Source: CAYJAD01 sp964370015
GTDB taxonomy: Bacteria > Desulfobacterota > Desulfovibrionia > Desulfovibrionales > Desulfovibrionaceae
Direction: 5' to 3'
DNA: 64,000 bases
Assembly (NCBI GenBank): GCA_964370015.1
Contig: CAYJHD010000001.1
Location: forward strand, 42,483 to 106,482
In this document: positions 1 through 7,923 of the stretch, piece by piece
Position numbering within the stretch: position 1 is the stretch's first letter
Layout: every line of letters starts with the position of its first letter
Notes under the pieces: generated by a model
What the model saw: only the letters and a program-made list of their open reading frames with translations
What the model was told of the DNA's origin: nothing
The model's database searches: none
Made by a program: the position numbers and the translations under genes

Positions 1-154
1 ACGGGCATCTCCTCTATTGTAGCCTCGCAATTCGCGGGTTTTGCTTCTTGCTCCTCTATCAATAGCCTCACATAGTTTATATACACATACGTGTACTCTT
101 CAGTTTTGTGAAATATGTCTTCGACTCCTAAGTGTGTGAAAAGAGGATTTCATT

Positions 155-967
155 ATGGCTTGTATAGTATTACACAGACCCACCCCAGGAGAAGTTGTCT
201 TTATAGAACCTAAAAAAGACGATACTTTTGCCTTGAATTTTGATTCCGATGAAGCCCAAATAGAACGTCACGAACAAGACCTTGTACTTACCTTTGATCA
301 TGACGCACAGCTATCCGGCATTGTAATGACAAATTTTTATCAAACTTATACCCTTGACTCCATGCCAGAAAATATTTTCGACTTTATTCTTGCAAAAATG
401 AATGACAGCAGCATCTGTGATATGTTCTATGAAGAAAACCCTGTACAATTTTTTTTCCCACCAACATTTGAATTTCATGAAAAAAAATTTTCGTCATTTG
501 AGCATTGCGAGGAAAATGTATTTTTACACACAAACACCCCCCGCAATCAAAATTTTGAGAGCAGTTTTGCTCATATTTCACAGAACAGTGAAAGCAACAC
601 TATCGATCAAGTTTACTTTACGGATATTATTATTGAAAATGTGCTTGCCATGGAGGGTGAAGAAGGTATAGACATTTTACTAGCAAGTGTTGACAGCTTG
701 CCTCAAGTAAAAAGTCTTCTAGAACAAGGCACTTTTGAAAATATCAACACTGCAGAGCTTATAGTTCTTGCAGATAACATCGGCGGTACTACCGTGAACG
801 AGGTTCTCACAAATCTTAACCTCGTTAGAAATGGTACGGAATTAAAGCAAGGAGAAGGTAGCACATGGACAGACACACTACACTCCAATGTAGTCGGCTA
901 CCAAGCCTACACCAATAGTCAGGACATTACCATTTTAATAAAATCTAATCTGCTCATACACAGCTAG
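155..967 (+). CDS. Short adhesin-like protein with type I secretion-type ends
   Basis: 270 aa, no Sec signal peptide. The ATG follows AGAGGA at a suitable distance. Residues about 1-75 (beginning MACIVLHRPTPGEVVFIEP) resemble the N-terminal module of giant type I-secreted adhesins of Desulfovibrionaceae. The last ~105 residues (GIDILLA, DSLPQVKSLLEQG, then GYQAYTNSQDITILI) resemble the C-terminal secretion module of the same proteins. The GGxGxD or Ig-like repeats that normally fill thousands of residues between these ends are absent. Only ~90 polar residues join them. It could be a minimal secreted protein or the product of an internal deletion. No ABC/HlyD/TolC genes are next to it. The family link is from remembered similarity and was not searched. 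Confidence 0.6.
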   Translation: MACIVLHRPTPGEVVFIEPKKDDTFALNFDSDEAQIERHEQDLVLTFDHDAQLSGIVMTNFYQTYTLDSMPENIFDFILAKMNDSSICDMFYEENPVQFFFPPTFEFHEKKFSSFEHCEENVFLHTNTPRNQNFESSFAHISQNSESNTIDQVYFTDIIIENVLAMEGEEGIDILLASVDSLPQVKSLLEQGTFENINTAELIVLADNIGGTTVNEVLTNLNLVRNGTELKQGEGSTWTDTLHSNVVGYQAYTNSQDITILIKSNLLIHS

Positions 968-987
968 TCCTCACCTTGCTTTTCCCT

Positions 988-1026
988 AAGCCCTCACAGA
1001 CTTGACCCTTGTGAGGGCTTTTTTTT
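988..1026 (+). terminator. Rho-independent terminator after the adhesin-like gene
   Basis: An 11-bp stem (AAGCCCTCACA paired with TGTGAGGGCTT) with a short loop runs straight into eight T residues. It lies 20 bases after the stop of the 155-967 gene. Confidence 0.9.
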
Positions 1027-1189
1027 GCTGTCACCATACTCTCTCTAGAATTCTTCATTTGTACAATGAATTCTACATGGAGACAGCTCTTTAGCACCAT
1101 GAGAACTTATATTCATACTTCAAGAAATTTTGTAGGAAGAAAATCAAATGCAGCGCGTGTAATTTGTTTTATGCGAATTCATACAAATA

Positions 1190-1248
1190 ATGCACAAAAC
1201 AAAGACCCCTTAGTAAAGTACAGGAAGGTACATACATACTAAGAGGTC
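1190..1248 (-). terminator. Hairpin downstream of flavodoxin
   Basis: GACCCCTTAGTA at 1204-1215 pairs with TACTAAGAGGTC at 1237-1248 with one mismatch. Read on the minus strand the stem is followed by a T-rich tract (TCTTTGTTTTG). This fits termination of the flavodoxin transcript about 30 bases after its stop codon. Confidence 0.6.
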
Positions 1249-1276
1249 CCATAAGGCCCAGAGGAGTAAGGCTTTT

Positions 1277-1717
1277 TTAGCAGTTATTTAAAACTGTTTT
1301 CACAAAATCTTCTATGGAACCCTTCTCAGACTGAGGGTCACCGTCAATCTTCAATGTATCCAGTACAGAGGCTCCCAATGCATTGAGCTTTTCTTCAATG
1401 GCATCCACAGCGCCGCAAAAATATGTATAAGAACTGTCACCAGTACCAAACACTGCTGTTTTCTTACCACTGGCACCAATGGCATCAAAATTATCAAAAA
1501 GATCAATAAAGTCGTCTTGTAATTCAATTTCTTCATCACCCCATGTGGAGCAACCAAACAACACAAGATCATACTCTGCGCATAAACCATCGGCAGTGAC
1601 TTTGCCAGCATCTTGCACAGTAACGCTATGCCCTGCATCGCTCAAAAGCTTTTCACAAGTTGTTGCAACAAATTCCGTATTTCCAGTGGTTGAACCATAT
1701 ACAATGAGTGTTTTCAT
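1277..1717 (-). CDS. Flavodoxin
   Basis: 146 aa, against 148 aa for the D. vulgaris protein. It is a small FMN electron carrier in the cytoplasm that replaces ferredoxin in low-potential transfer. The phosphate-binding loop STTGNTE is at residues ~9-15. The two isoalloxazine-flanking loops are visible as GCSTWGDEEIELQDDF (with the stacking Trp) and GDSSYTYFCGAVDAIEEKL (with the stacking Tyr); both are close to the Desulfovibrio sequence. The frame is open upstream to 1819, but the ATG at 1717 is the real start: it follows an AAAGGA ribosome site and leaves MKTLIVYG at the terminus, as in the family. It is monocistronic, with a hairpin behind it. Confidence 0.97.
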   Translation of the reverse strand: MKTLIVYGSTTGNTEFVATTCEKLLSDAGHSVTVQDAGKVTADGLCAEYDLVLFGCSTWGDEEIELQDDFIDLFDNFDAIGASGKKTAVFGTGDSSYTYFCGAVDAIEEKLNALGASVLDTLKIDGDPQSEKGSIEDFVKTVLNNC

Positions 1718-1893
1718 GCCTTGTCCTTTCTTAAAATGTTTTTTGAAGCGCGCTAACACGGATTTAAAGAAAATGAAGTTCAATGTCAATAAAAAACTTC
1801 TTTTTTTCAAAACAAACAAATAACACCCCTGTTAACTAAAACTAAACTGTTAAAATATTATAAATTTTTGCGTATAAAATTTTAAACTTTATA

Positions 1894-1922
1894 TTGACTT
1901 TAAAATTCATTTTCTTTAATTT
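1894..1922 (+). promoter_or_regulatory. Possible sigma-70 promoter for the porin
   Basis: TTGACT at 1894-1899 matches a -35 box well. A weak -10-like TAATTT follows after 17 bases. It lies in very AT-rich DNA about 130 bases before the porin start. Only the -35 element is convincing. Confidence 0.3.
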
Positions 1923-2050
1923 TCTCTAAACGCATGTCTGTTCATTTTTATCCCCCTCACTCCCAAGGGCACGATAAACAGATACTGAGCAGACAATATA
2001 TTGAATTGTAGTAGATACATACAACTAACCTTTCACATTGAGGACGTACC

Positions 2051-3496
2051 ATGAAAAAAAAACTCATGACCCTTATCTTAGCCGCAGGGCTTATCACCAC
2101 ATGCGCCTTTGAAGCCAAAGCCATTGATTTCAAAGCATCTGGTGAATGGTTCTTTGGTTTTGGCGTTTCTGATTCTACGTTAGTTAAAGATTCCACAGGC
2201 TCTGATCAGTTTAAGGCTGAGCAACGCTTACGTTTACAAATTGAAGCCATTGCTTCTGAAAGCCTTTCCGGTACCGTACAATTTGAAATTGGCGAAACCG
2301 TTTGGGGACAATCTGCTGAAGGCGGCGCCCTTGGTACCGACGGCAAAGTTGTTACTGTGCGCCAAGCCTATATTGACTGGTTTGTGCCCAATACCGAATT
2401 GCAATTCCGCATGGGCTTACAAGCCTTGGCCCTTCCCAACGTGGCCGGTGGCGCTGCCATTTTAGATGATCAAGTGGCTGCCGTTGTTGCCAATTACGCT
2501 TTCAATGAAAATGTGAGCTTAACTGCCGCTTGGTTGCGTCCTTACAACGACAACTACGGCAATGATGGTAACGGTGACAGCACAAACTACCTTGACAACA
2601 TGGATATGTTCTTGTTGAGCTTGCCCGTGGCCTATGACAATTTCACCATCAATCCATGGATTGCCTATGGCGTCATTGGACGTAATGCTGTTCATTCCGG
2701 ACCTGACGGCGATCCAGATTTCGAATTTGGTGCAAAAGATGTGATGCCTGTGGGCTTTGGTGGCGGCGCAGCCAATGAGCACGCCTATGCAACCTTATGG
2801 TATGCAGGCTTACCCATGACTTATGCCATGGACAATTGGAATTTTGAGCTGGATCTTAACTACGGATCTGCTCATGGTTTCAACGATTATACTACTGCCA
2901 CAGGCGTTAAAGCCGATGCCTATCGCCAAGGTTTTGTCATTAAAGCTTTAGCAGAATACTCCATGGATTGGGGTACTCCCGGCGTCTTTGCTTGGTACGG
3001 TTCCGGCGATGATGGCAACGCCAAAGACGGCTCTGAGCGCATGCCCACCATTGCAGCATCTTCCAACTTCACAAGCTTCATGCAAGATGGCCCCAATGGA
3101 TATTCCTTATCCGACGGCTCAGGCCTCATGCTCTCGTATAGCGGCACTTGGGGTCTTGGCGTGCAAGTTCGCGACATGTCCTTTGTGGAAGACTTAAGTC
3201 ACACCTTGCGTATCACCTATTGGGGCGGCACAAACAGCACTGATATGATTAAGCACATTGGCAATCCCAAAGGCTGGCGTGAAGAAGGCGGCATGTACCT
3301 TACCCACAACGACTCCTTGGTGGAAATCAACTTTGATAGCACCTATCAAATTTATGAAAACCTCCAAGCTGTGGTGGAACTGGGCTACATATTCAACGGT
3401 ATTGACACTGACGAGTGGAACGATAACACCGCCGGTGCCACCATCGATGGACAAAACGGCTGGAAAGCTGCTCTTCTCATGATGTACAGCTTCTAA
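2051..3496 (+). CDS. Outer membrane homotrimeric porin, Desulfovibrio type
   Basis: 481 aa. The Sec signal peptide (MKKKLMTLILAAGLITTCAFEAKA) is cleaved after AKA at about residue 24. The mature start IDFKASGEWFFGFGVSD, the alternating amphipathic beta strands, the Gly/Asn/Asp-rich loops and the terminal aromatic residue (LLMMYSF) are what an outer-membrane beta-barrel shows. It matches the abundant porin family of Desulfovibrio that allows diffusion of small anions and nutrients. The ATG is preceded by TTGAGGACG. Its regular synonymous codon use and strong ribosome site suggest high expression. It is monocistronic with a hairpin behind it. Confidence 0.92.
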   Translation: MKKKLMTLILAAGLITTCAFEAKAIDFKASGEWFFGFGVSDSTLVKDSTGSDQFKAEQRLRLQIEAIASESLSGTVQFEIGETVWGQSAEGGALGTDGKVVTVRQAYIDWFVPNTELQFRMGLQALALPNVAGGAAILDDQVAAVVANYAFNENVSLTAAWLRPYNDNYGNDGNGDSTNYLDNMDMFLLSLPVAYDNFTINPWIAYGVIGRNAVHSGPDGDPDFEFGAKDVMPVGFGGGAANEHAYATLWYAGLPMTYAMDNWNFELDLNYGSAHGFNDYTTATGVKADAYRQGFVIKALAEYSMDWGTPGVFAWYGSGDDGNAKDGSERMPTIAASSNFTSFMQDGPNGYSLSDGSGLMLSYSGTWGLGVQVRDMSFVEDLSHTLRITYWGGTNSTDMIKHIGNPKGWREEGGMYLTHNDSLVEINFDSTYQIYENLQAVVELGYIFNGIDTDEWNDNTAGATIDGQNGWKAALLMMYSF

Positions 3497-3500
3497 GAAA

Positions 3501-3558
3501 AAAGAAGGGGCTTTAGTTGCGTTACATATAACGAAACCCACATGACGCAACTAAAGCC
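3501..3558. terminator. Convergent hairpin between porin and yqeC
   Basis: A perfect 14-bp stem: GGCTTTAGTTGCGT at 3509-3522 and ACGCAACTAAAGCC at 3545-3558, loop 22 bases. On the minus strand it is followed by a T-rich tract (CTTCTTTTTTCTT), so it is best placed to end the yqeC transcript. It may also stop porin transcripts, though the plus-strand T-run is poor. Confidence 0.7.
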
Positions 3559-3579
3559 TTCAAAAACTTACTATATCTA

Positions 3580-4362
3580 TTACCCTATGCACAAAGAAGT
3601 CATCTTTCCCATCTGCACACTACCTGCCCACCAAGCATATGGGCTTTGTGTTTGCGCAATTTCTGCTTGCAGCTGCATCAAAGAACGTTCTTCAGCGAGA
3701 CAATCTAATTTATTAAGCACAACTTTGCGCGCACATGATGTAGGGCAATCTTTAAAAAGACCTTTTTCGTGATGAGCCAAACAAAGCAAGTGGCTCAACT
3801 GAACATTCGCCCCCATGGGAACTTGCACCATGTGCGAAAAGAGCTCCGCCCTATGAACACGCTCCTCTGAGAGCACCGTGTCCACAACGTCAAGCCCCAT
3901 GACACCAAAGCATACATCGGCACTTTGTGGTATAACAGGTTCGTGTAAGGCTGGAGCTTTTAAAGCTTTACGAGCCGCTCCATCTGCTTCACACAAAATA
4001 ACATCGGCAAAGCCGGCATTGGCCCATGACTTCATGGCGTCAATGTGCTCGGTGGCTAAGCCCACAAGCTTCGAGCTCTTAGCATCTATATATGCCCCCA
4101 CCGCCACCACAGAATGTTGTTCCAAAGTCTTTTTTAAGACAGCATACATGTCGGCGCATGGGCTTTCCAGCACAAGGGGTATGGTGGTATCCACAAAGGT
4201 TTTTGTGGAAGTAACCACAAGCACACGCCTTCCCTCGCTGGCATAGGCTTGCGCCATGGCAGTAATAAGGGAGGTTTTCCCCCCTGCACCCACCACGGCA
4301 ATGAGCTTACATCCGCCGTCCAAAGATGGTAAAAGAGCTTGAATGCCCATATGATGCAACAT
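3580..4362 (-). CDS. yqeC: YqeC family selenium/molybdenum cofactor protein
   Basis: 260 aa. YqeC is a putative nucleotide-binding protein found only with selenium-dependent molybdenum hydroxylases. The P-loop-like AVVGAGGKTSLI is at residues ~22-33, followed by VTSTKTFV. CEADGAARKALKAPA and a later NKLD motif are also typical. The start was set at the ATG at 4362, 4 bases after the yqeB stop, with AAGAAGAG upstream; a longer frame runs into yqeB. It is the last gene of the mocA-yqeB-yqeC operon. The role in inserting or mobilising selenium for the Mo cofactor is established by genomic association. The exact reaction is not known to me. Confidence 0.9.
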   Translation of the reverse strand: MLHHMGIQALLPSLDGGCKLIAVVGAGGKTSLITAMAQAYASEGRRVLVVTSTKTFVDTTIPLVLESPCADMYAVLKKTLEQHSVVAVGAYIDAKSSKLVGLATEHIDAMKSWANAGFADVILCEADGAARKALKAPALHEPVIPQSADVCFGVMGLDVVDTVLSEERVHRAELFSHMVQVPMGANVQLSHLLCLAHHEKGLFKDCPTSCARKVVLNKLDCLAEERSLMQLQAEIAQTQSPYAWWAGSVQMGKMTSLCIG

Positions 4363-4366
4363 AAAA

Positions 4367-5209
4367 TTAGCTCTTCTTATGGCCTTGCTGTAGCATAAAG
4401 TGCATAATGGCTTCCAGCACACCGCCACCAATGGACAATCCCTTATCAGAAACTTCGTCGCAATAGTCAATATCACAACGAGGATCCACATCACCCAGCT
4501 TGGTACGGTATTTCACAGGAGTGTTATCGCGTAAAAGACCACGAATGACGCCGGTAAAATTGGCATGAAAGGGCTTTCCATTGACCTGCCCAAGCTCTGC
4601 ACCTTCTTGTATCACCTCACCAATATGACATTGTGTGGTGAAAATGCCCTCTTCATGAGCCCAATGTACACGCTCCACACTGAAACCCTTCACAGGCGCA
4701 GGTGCACCGGTATTGGGTATGGCTGAGCCTTGGCGTATGACCCTGCCTAAATAATGCCCACGCATGGTTTCCACCACAGCATGCACGTCAGCCGTGGCAT
4801 CTTGCCCTGCTGTAAAGCCTGGTCCAAGACCAATGACAAAGCGGGCCATGCCTTTATGTGTACCTATATTTTTCTTGGCCAAAATGGCATCCACCAGAAC
4901 ATCGGCTTGCAACTGCGCAAGACAACTTCCTTCTGGATCCACCATGAGGGGAAGCGCGCCCTTATCCCATACGGCTTGCATCTGAGAGGGCTCAGTCACA
5001 AGCTCTACATGGATTCCTTCCACCGTACTACTGCCGCCATACACCGCCTCAGAAAAAGACACCGTCCTGCGCACAGCCAGTGGGCTTGGGGTTTCTAAAA
5101 AAACAATTCTTGTCAGCCCTGCACGGTACAAGCGCAAAGCCACACCGCTGGCTAAATCTCCTGCGCCGCGAAGCACAATTAAAGGCAAAGTTACATCTCG
5201 CATTTTCAT
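4367..5209 (-). CDS. yqeB: YqeB, selenium-dependent Mo-cofactor biosynthesis protein
   Basis: 280 aa, the usual family length. The N-terminus LIVLRGAGDLASGVALRLYRAG (about residues 9-30) is the Rossmann-like GAGDLASG signature of the EF2563/YqeB family. IGLGPGFTAGQD and GSAIPNTGAPAPVKG are further family blocks. The start ATG overlaps the stop of the upstream gene (ATGA, 4 bases), which indicates translational coupling. YqeB occurs with YqeC in genomes that use selenium as a labile ligand in xanthine/purine/nicotinate hydroxylases, and three such hydroxylase sets lie in this window. Molecular activity is unproven. Confidence 0.93.
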   Translation of the reverse strand: MKMRDVTLPLIVLRGAGDLASGVALRLYRAGLTRIVFLETPSPLAVRRTVSFSEAVYGGSSTVEGIHVELVTEPSQMQAVWDKGALPLMVDPEGSCLAQLQADVLVDAILAKKNIGTHKGMARFVIGLGPGFTAGQDATADVHAVVETMRGHYLGRVIRQGSAIPNTGAPAPVKGFSVERVHWAHEEGIFTTQCHIGEVIQEGAELGQVNGKPFHANFTGVIRGLLRDNTPVKYRTKLGDVDPRCDIDYCDEVSDKGLSIGGGVLEAIMHFMLQQGHKKS

Positions 5210-5838
5210 TCTTCCCTAACGTACTTGGCGTACATTTCAGGTGTATCAATGTCCACAAAAGGAGCGTCCTCATCCATGGTCACAAAACGCTTTTCAAACA
5301 AAGTATTTTGCAATAAGGGGCGCGCACCGGTATCACCACATAATTCCAACACCCGTGCAAACTCCACCGAAGGAATAATTACGGGATTTCCCTTTTGTCC
5401 ATCGCCGGCACGCTGAGGAATCACCCAAGATGTGGGCGCCATGCGCGACTGCTCTACCAAGGTGTCAATAATATTTGGGGTCACAAAGGGCTGATCACCA
5501 AGAAGCACCATGGCGCCGCTCAGCGCAGGCAAAGCATGCATAACCACATGCTGCACGCCCACTTTTAGCGACTCTGACTGACCTAGCTCACACAAAGGAT
5601 TATATAAAACAATGCATCCATCCAAATTCAATTCAGAAATATACGACGCGTGTGAAGAAGTTGAAGCTCGCTCTGCCTCAGGGAAAACCACAATGACCTC
5701 ACGCAAGCAAGAAGCCAAAGCAGCATCAATCACATGCTGTAACATGGGCTTATTATGAATTTTAAGAGCCAATTTATTGCAGCCCATGCGCTTTGAAGCA
5801 CCACTGGCTAAAATTATTCCGCTTACTGTGGAACTCAT
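5206..5838 (-). CDS. mocA: Molybdenum cofactor nucleotidyltransferase (MocA/YgfJ type)
   Basis: 210 aa. The family transfers CMP (or another nucleotide) to molybdopterin to give the dinucleotide cofactor of xanthine dehydrogenase-type enzymes. The nucleotide-binding start GIILASGASKRMGCNKLAL (about residues 6-24) has the LASGxSxRMGxNK signature. VLLGDQPFV supplies the metal-binding Asp, and GNPVIIP is the later conserved block. The ATG at 5838 is preceded by GGGGAAAGG; the frame extends further upstream without a ribosome site. It is first in the operon with yqeB and yqeC and divergent from the YjiH transporter, so this short operon probably matures the hydroxylases encoded downstream. Confidence 0.92.
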   Translation of the reverse strand: MSSTVSGIILASGASKRMGCNKLALKIHNKPMLQHVIDAALASCLREVIVVFPEAERASTSSHASYISELNLDGCIVLYNPLCELGQSESLKVGVQHVVMHALPALSGAMVLLGDQPFVTPNIIDTLVEQSRMAPTSWVIPQRAGDGQKGNPVIIPSVEFARVLELCGDTGARPLLQNTLFEKRFVTMDEDAPFVDIDTPEMYAKYVREE

Positions 5839-6422
5839 GGCGAACCTTTCCCCTCTATTTGCCTCACACCTATAAGTGTCAAAACATGCCACCCTTCATG
5901 GGCACAAGACAAATCTAGTAAAATATCCATACACATACTTCTCGCACATGCTTATTGCGAGGCACTGTAATGCAATTTTATGGGAATGTAAAAACAAGCT
6001 TTAATCTACAAAAAAGTATTTTTTCATAATCTATATTACTTTTTTCAAAATAAAATACACAAGAGAATTTATTATTTTAGCCATATTTCAACACATTATA
6101 CTTTTTCTACCCATGTGAAAAATGGATTTAGCAAGAAATTACCAGCTGGGGCTAGACATATTTTTGTATACCATGTAATTTTAACATGTGAACCATAAGT
6201 TTCGAATGGTGAAACTACTGGGCACGGTGATTTTCTCATACATATGCTGAAAAAATGCTACTTCATGAGGTTTCCAAAAAGACTCAAAAAATGTACCAAG
6301 CGTACTGATAATTTTTGACCTAGCTCTTGGCACCCTCTTAAGTATATTTGGTATGTATGCGCATTGTATACATTTCGGACAAAAAAGTATTCGTTCACGA
6401 TTTAACAGCAAAGGGTACAATT
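5839..6422. promoter_or_regulatory. Divergent promoter region, mocA operon / yjiH
   Basis: 584 bases without a gene, strongly AT-rich. It must carry promoters for both directions. The only clear symmetric element I see is CATGT-N7-ACATG at 6172-6188, inside ACCATGTAATTTTAACATGTG; this is operator-like, but its protein is unknown. No purine or molybdenum riboswitch fold was recognised by eye. Confidence 0.45.
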
Positions 6423-7754
6423 ATGAGTCATTCTCCTGCATCTGCTCCAACCTCAAGCAGTCATTTTTTGAAGTTTTTGATTTTAAGCTTCATTGGGGTT
6501 CTGGTTTTCTTCATTCCTGTTTATGAGGGAAAGATTCCTCTTGTACTCATCATCGGTTATGTGCGCGGCCTCATAGGAACTGGCATAGAAGGCTTTTCTG
6601 GCTCTCTCATCATTGCGCTCACCATTTTCTTGCTCATAAGCTGTCTTACCAAAAACGCTTTTGCACAAAAATACTTTGAAGGCATAGGCATGGTTCGCCG
6701 CTGTCTTTTCACCATAAGTTCCCTCATTGCCCTGCTGGTTTTGACTGGCGCAGACTTGGCTTTCATTCAGCACCCAAAAATTGGGGGCAATGTATTAAAA
6801 ATGGCCGGTATAGTGTTTTTAACCATTTTCATTGCAGGTAGTTTGGTTTCCTTTATCATTCGCTCAGGTATTGTGGAATTTTTATCCACCCTCACAGAAC
6901 CCATCATGCGTCCTGTTTTTAAACTGCCAGGTCGCGCCGCAGTGGACATGCTCTCTTCCTTTGTGGCTTCGGCAGCTGTGGGCGTCTACTTTACTAGCCT
7001 TTATTATGAGAAAAAAGCCTATACTCAAAGGCAAGCATGTGCTGTGGTGACCAACTTCAGCGTTATCAGCCTCGGCTATATTGGTGTTTTGGCAAGTCTT
7101 GCTGGCCTCACTGCCATGTATGACACCTTTATCATCACTTCCTTTATCATTGTATTCATCATGGGTGCCATCATGGTGCGCATCCCCCCCATTTCCCTTA
7201 TTCCTGACACCTGCATTGACGGCAGTGAAGCTGCGTATCTTCCTGAAAAGATGACCTTCAACGAGCGCTTTACCCACGCAGTAAGCGAAGGTGTTAAGCG
7301 CGGTAAAGACTTCACCATTAAAGATTTTTTTGATAATATTCTCACCAGTTTTAAATTTGCCCACCAAACCATTTGCGTGCTTGTGGCCATTGCCACCACG
7401 GTATTAACCCTTGTATACTACACCAATGTCTTTAAATATTTAGGTGTGCCCTTTGCACCCATTTTAAAGTTCTTGGGTATTCCCAATGCAGAAATCATTG
7501 CCCCTTCTGTGCTCATCGGCATTGTGGAAGTCACCTTACCTACTTTATTGTTGGTAGGCTCAGGCATTGCGCAAGAGGCGTATTTCTTCATCGTGCTCTT
7601 ATCCATTGTACAAATTATTTTCTTCACCGAGTGCGGTACAGCCATTCTCGGTAGTAAAGTTCCCCTTTCACCCTTTAAACTTATTCTTATCTTCCTTGTG
7701 CGAACAGCCATTGCCATTCCCCTTGTGGCCGCGGCAACGCATATTATTTTTTAG
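6423..7754 (+). CDS. YjiH-family membrane protein (nucleobase transport?) 1
   Basis: 443 aa, about ten hydrophobic segments, with the nucleoside-recognition (gate) fold of the YjiH family. The first segment FLILSFIGVLVFFIPVYEGK and the core EPIMRPVFKLPGRAAVDM are shared nearly word for word with the second copy at 13948-15297. The ATG at 6423 follows AAAGGG. It lies directly upstream of the first molybdenum-hydroxylase set, and its paralogue stands in the same place before the second and third sets. This suggests uptake or efflux of the heterocyclic substrate or product; the true substrate of YjiH proteins is not established. The gap to the next gene is 169 bases and contains a strong hairpin. 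Confidence 0.85.
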   Translation: MSHSPASAPTSSSHFLKFLILSFIGVLVFFIPVYEGKIPLVLIIGYVRGLIGTGIEGFSGSLIIALTIFLLISCLTKNAFAQKYFEGIGMVRRCLFTISSLIALLVLTGADLAFIQHPKIGGNVLKMAGIVFLTIFIAGSLVSFIIRSGIVEFLSTLTEPIMRPVFKLPGRAAVDMLSSFVASAAVGVYFTSLYYEKKAYTQRQACAVVTNFSVISLGYIGVLASLAGLTAMYDTFIITSFIIVFIMGAIMVRIPPISLIPDTCIDGSEAAYLPEKMTFNERFTHAVSEGVKRGKDFTIKDFFDNILTSFKFAHQTICVLVAIATTVLTLVYYTNVFKYLGVPFAPILKFLGIPNAEIIAPSVLIGIVEVTLPTLLLVGSGIAQEAYFFIVLLSIVQIIFFTECGTAILGSKVPLSPFKLILIFLVRTAIAIPLVAAATHIIF

Positions 7755-7864
7755 GCACTAGCAGGAAAAATAGGCTCGCATCATAGGAAGTACAAAAGAT
7801 ACTAAAACTAAGACAAATTTCTTATTTTTAGTATGGATACGCTTTACATAACTTTCAGCAGAAT

Positions 7865-7904
7865 GCCTTACCATAAATAGCTTCATAAGCACTTATGGTA
7901 AGGC
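7865..7904 (+). promoter_or_regulatory. Perfect inverted repeat in the leader of Mo-hydroxylase set 1
   Basis: GCCTTACCATAA at 7865-7876 and TTATGGTAAGGC at 7893-7904 form a perfect 12-bp stem with a 16-base loop. The stem ends eight bases before the AAAGGAGGG ribosome site of the GTG-started gene at 7924. There is no T-run, so it is either a structured 5' leader or a repressor site. Confidence 0.6.
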
Positions 7905-7923
7905 GAAAAATAAAGGAGGGAGC

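Noticed and set aside
6172..6188. CATGT-N7-ACATG as a sigma-54 or Fur site
   Set aside because: It fits neither consensus. It was kept only as an unassigned operator-like palindrome.
5839..6422. Purine or molybdenum-cofactor riboswitch upstream of yjiH
   Set aside because: I could not trace the conserved junction sequences or paired arms by eye. A covariance-model search would be needed to decide.
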